DNA of 64,000 bases from NCBI GenBank assembly GCA_947652925.1, contig CANTEW010000004.1, positions 34,028 through 98,027 on the forward strand, written 5' to 3'. Positions 63,937 to 64,000 of the stretch are shown here, one piece after another. The notes under the pieces are model-generated. The model ran no database searches. It worked only from the letters and a program-made list of their open reading frames with translations, and had not been told where the DNA came from. The stretch is from an uncultured Lachnospiraceae bacterium. Its GTDB lineage: Bacteria > Bacillota > Clostridia > Lachnospirales > Lachnospiraceae. The first letter of the stretch is position 1. Every line of letters begins with the position of its first letter. The position numbers were made by a program, and so were the translations under genes.

Positions 63937-63971
63937 GTCTTGTGTAAGACTTTTGAAATCTTGTGCAAGAC
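63937..63971. repeat. Two near-identical 14-bp palindromic sites 21 bp apart
   Basis: GTCTTGTGTAAGAC (63937-63950) and ATCTTGTGCAAGAC (63958-63971) are direct copies, each an inverted repeat (GTCTT..AAGAC), spaced two helical turns. Each is followed by similar ACTTTT/CACTTTT bases. They look like operator sites upstream of a gene beyond the window. Confidence 0.5.
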
Positions 63972-64000
63972 ACTTTTCCGCAATAAAAAAAGGACGAATC

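Overview
The window looks like a chromosomal segment of a Gram-positive anaerobe of the Clostridia, most likely family Lachnospiraceae. The evidence is an rnfCDGEAB operon in clostridial order, strong AGGAGG-type ribosome binding sites throughout, a CspB-like subtilase, DUF1836 and YhaM-type proteins, the non-spirochaete DnaE-type polymerase III alpha subunit, and TTG/GTG starts. This placement is inference from gene content; no 16S gene is present.

Bases 1-11440 are an AT-rich surface-polysaccharide island, all on the plus strand: two NKWYS-like sulfotransferases, a beta-propeller-like protein, a GT2 glycosyltransferase, a GT-D (DUF1792) glycosyltransferase, an FkbM methyltransferase, a RgpF-like protein that carries a frameshift, and a HAD-family hydrolase. 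Seven of these eight proteins carry the same kind of Rossmann-like GxGxxG module at either the N or C terminus. No flippase or polymerase is visible, so the locus probably continues to the left. The island ends in a graveyard of insertion sequences (11560-14004): a decayed IS4-type transposase, an IS200-like fragment lying within it, and an IS630 element with clear inverted repeats but three frame breaks.

Bases 14026-32834 carry housekeeping and envelope genes: a YhaN-like AAA ATPase, a subtilase preceded by a 161-bp perfectly centred inverted-repeat element with 6-bp flanking direct repeats, a DnaA-box cluster, trxB, a DUF885 peptidase-like protein, a CapA-like protein, TatD, a tandem pair of polysaccharide-deacetylase-like proteins, a trigger-factor-like lipoprotein, a D,D-carboxypeptidase, a DEDD exonuclease, an HtrA-like protein whose catalytic triad appears lost, and a YhaM-type exoribonuclease. 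Bases 32853-42849 hold a DUF1836 protein, pcrA, a small acidic membrane protein behind a 141-bp palindrome, rlmD, tRNA-Gln(CTG), a CvfB-like S1 protein and dnaE.

Bases 43041-48312 (minus strand) form a three-gene membrane glycosylation operon: DUF2142, a polyprenyl-phosphate-sugar-synthase-like GT2, and YfhO. Next come pfkA with a ktrB-like potassium channel, a YprB-like exonuclease, the rnf operon for Na+/H+-pumping ferredoxin:NAD+ oxidoreductase, a spore/surface collagen-like protein, an FGGY pentulokinase with araD, ispF, a pair of uncharacterised proteins, and rplM-rpsI at the right end.

Scattered intergenic DNA contains at least three copies of a modular repeat (17578, 33619, 51107), several palindromic elements, and a DnaA-box cluster far from any visible dnaA. 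The most unusual signals are the shared domain in the glycan island, the MITE-like element at 15629, the DnaA-box cluster at 17779 and the triad-less HtrA at 30596.
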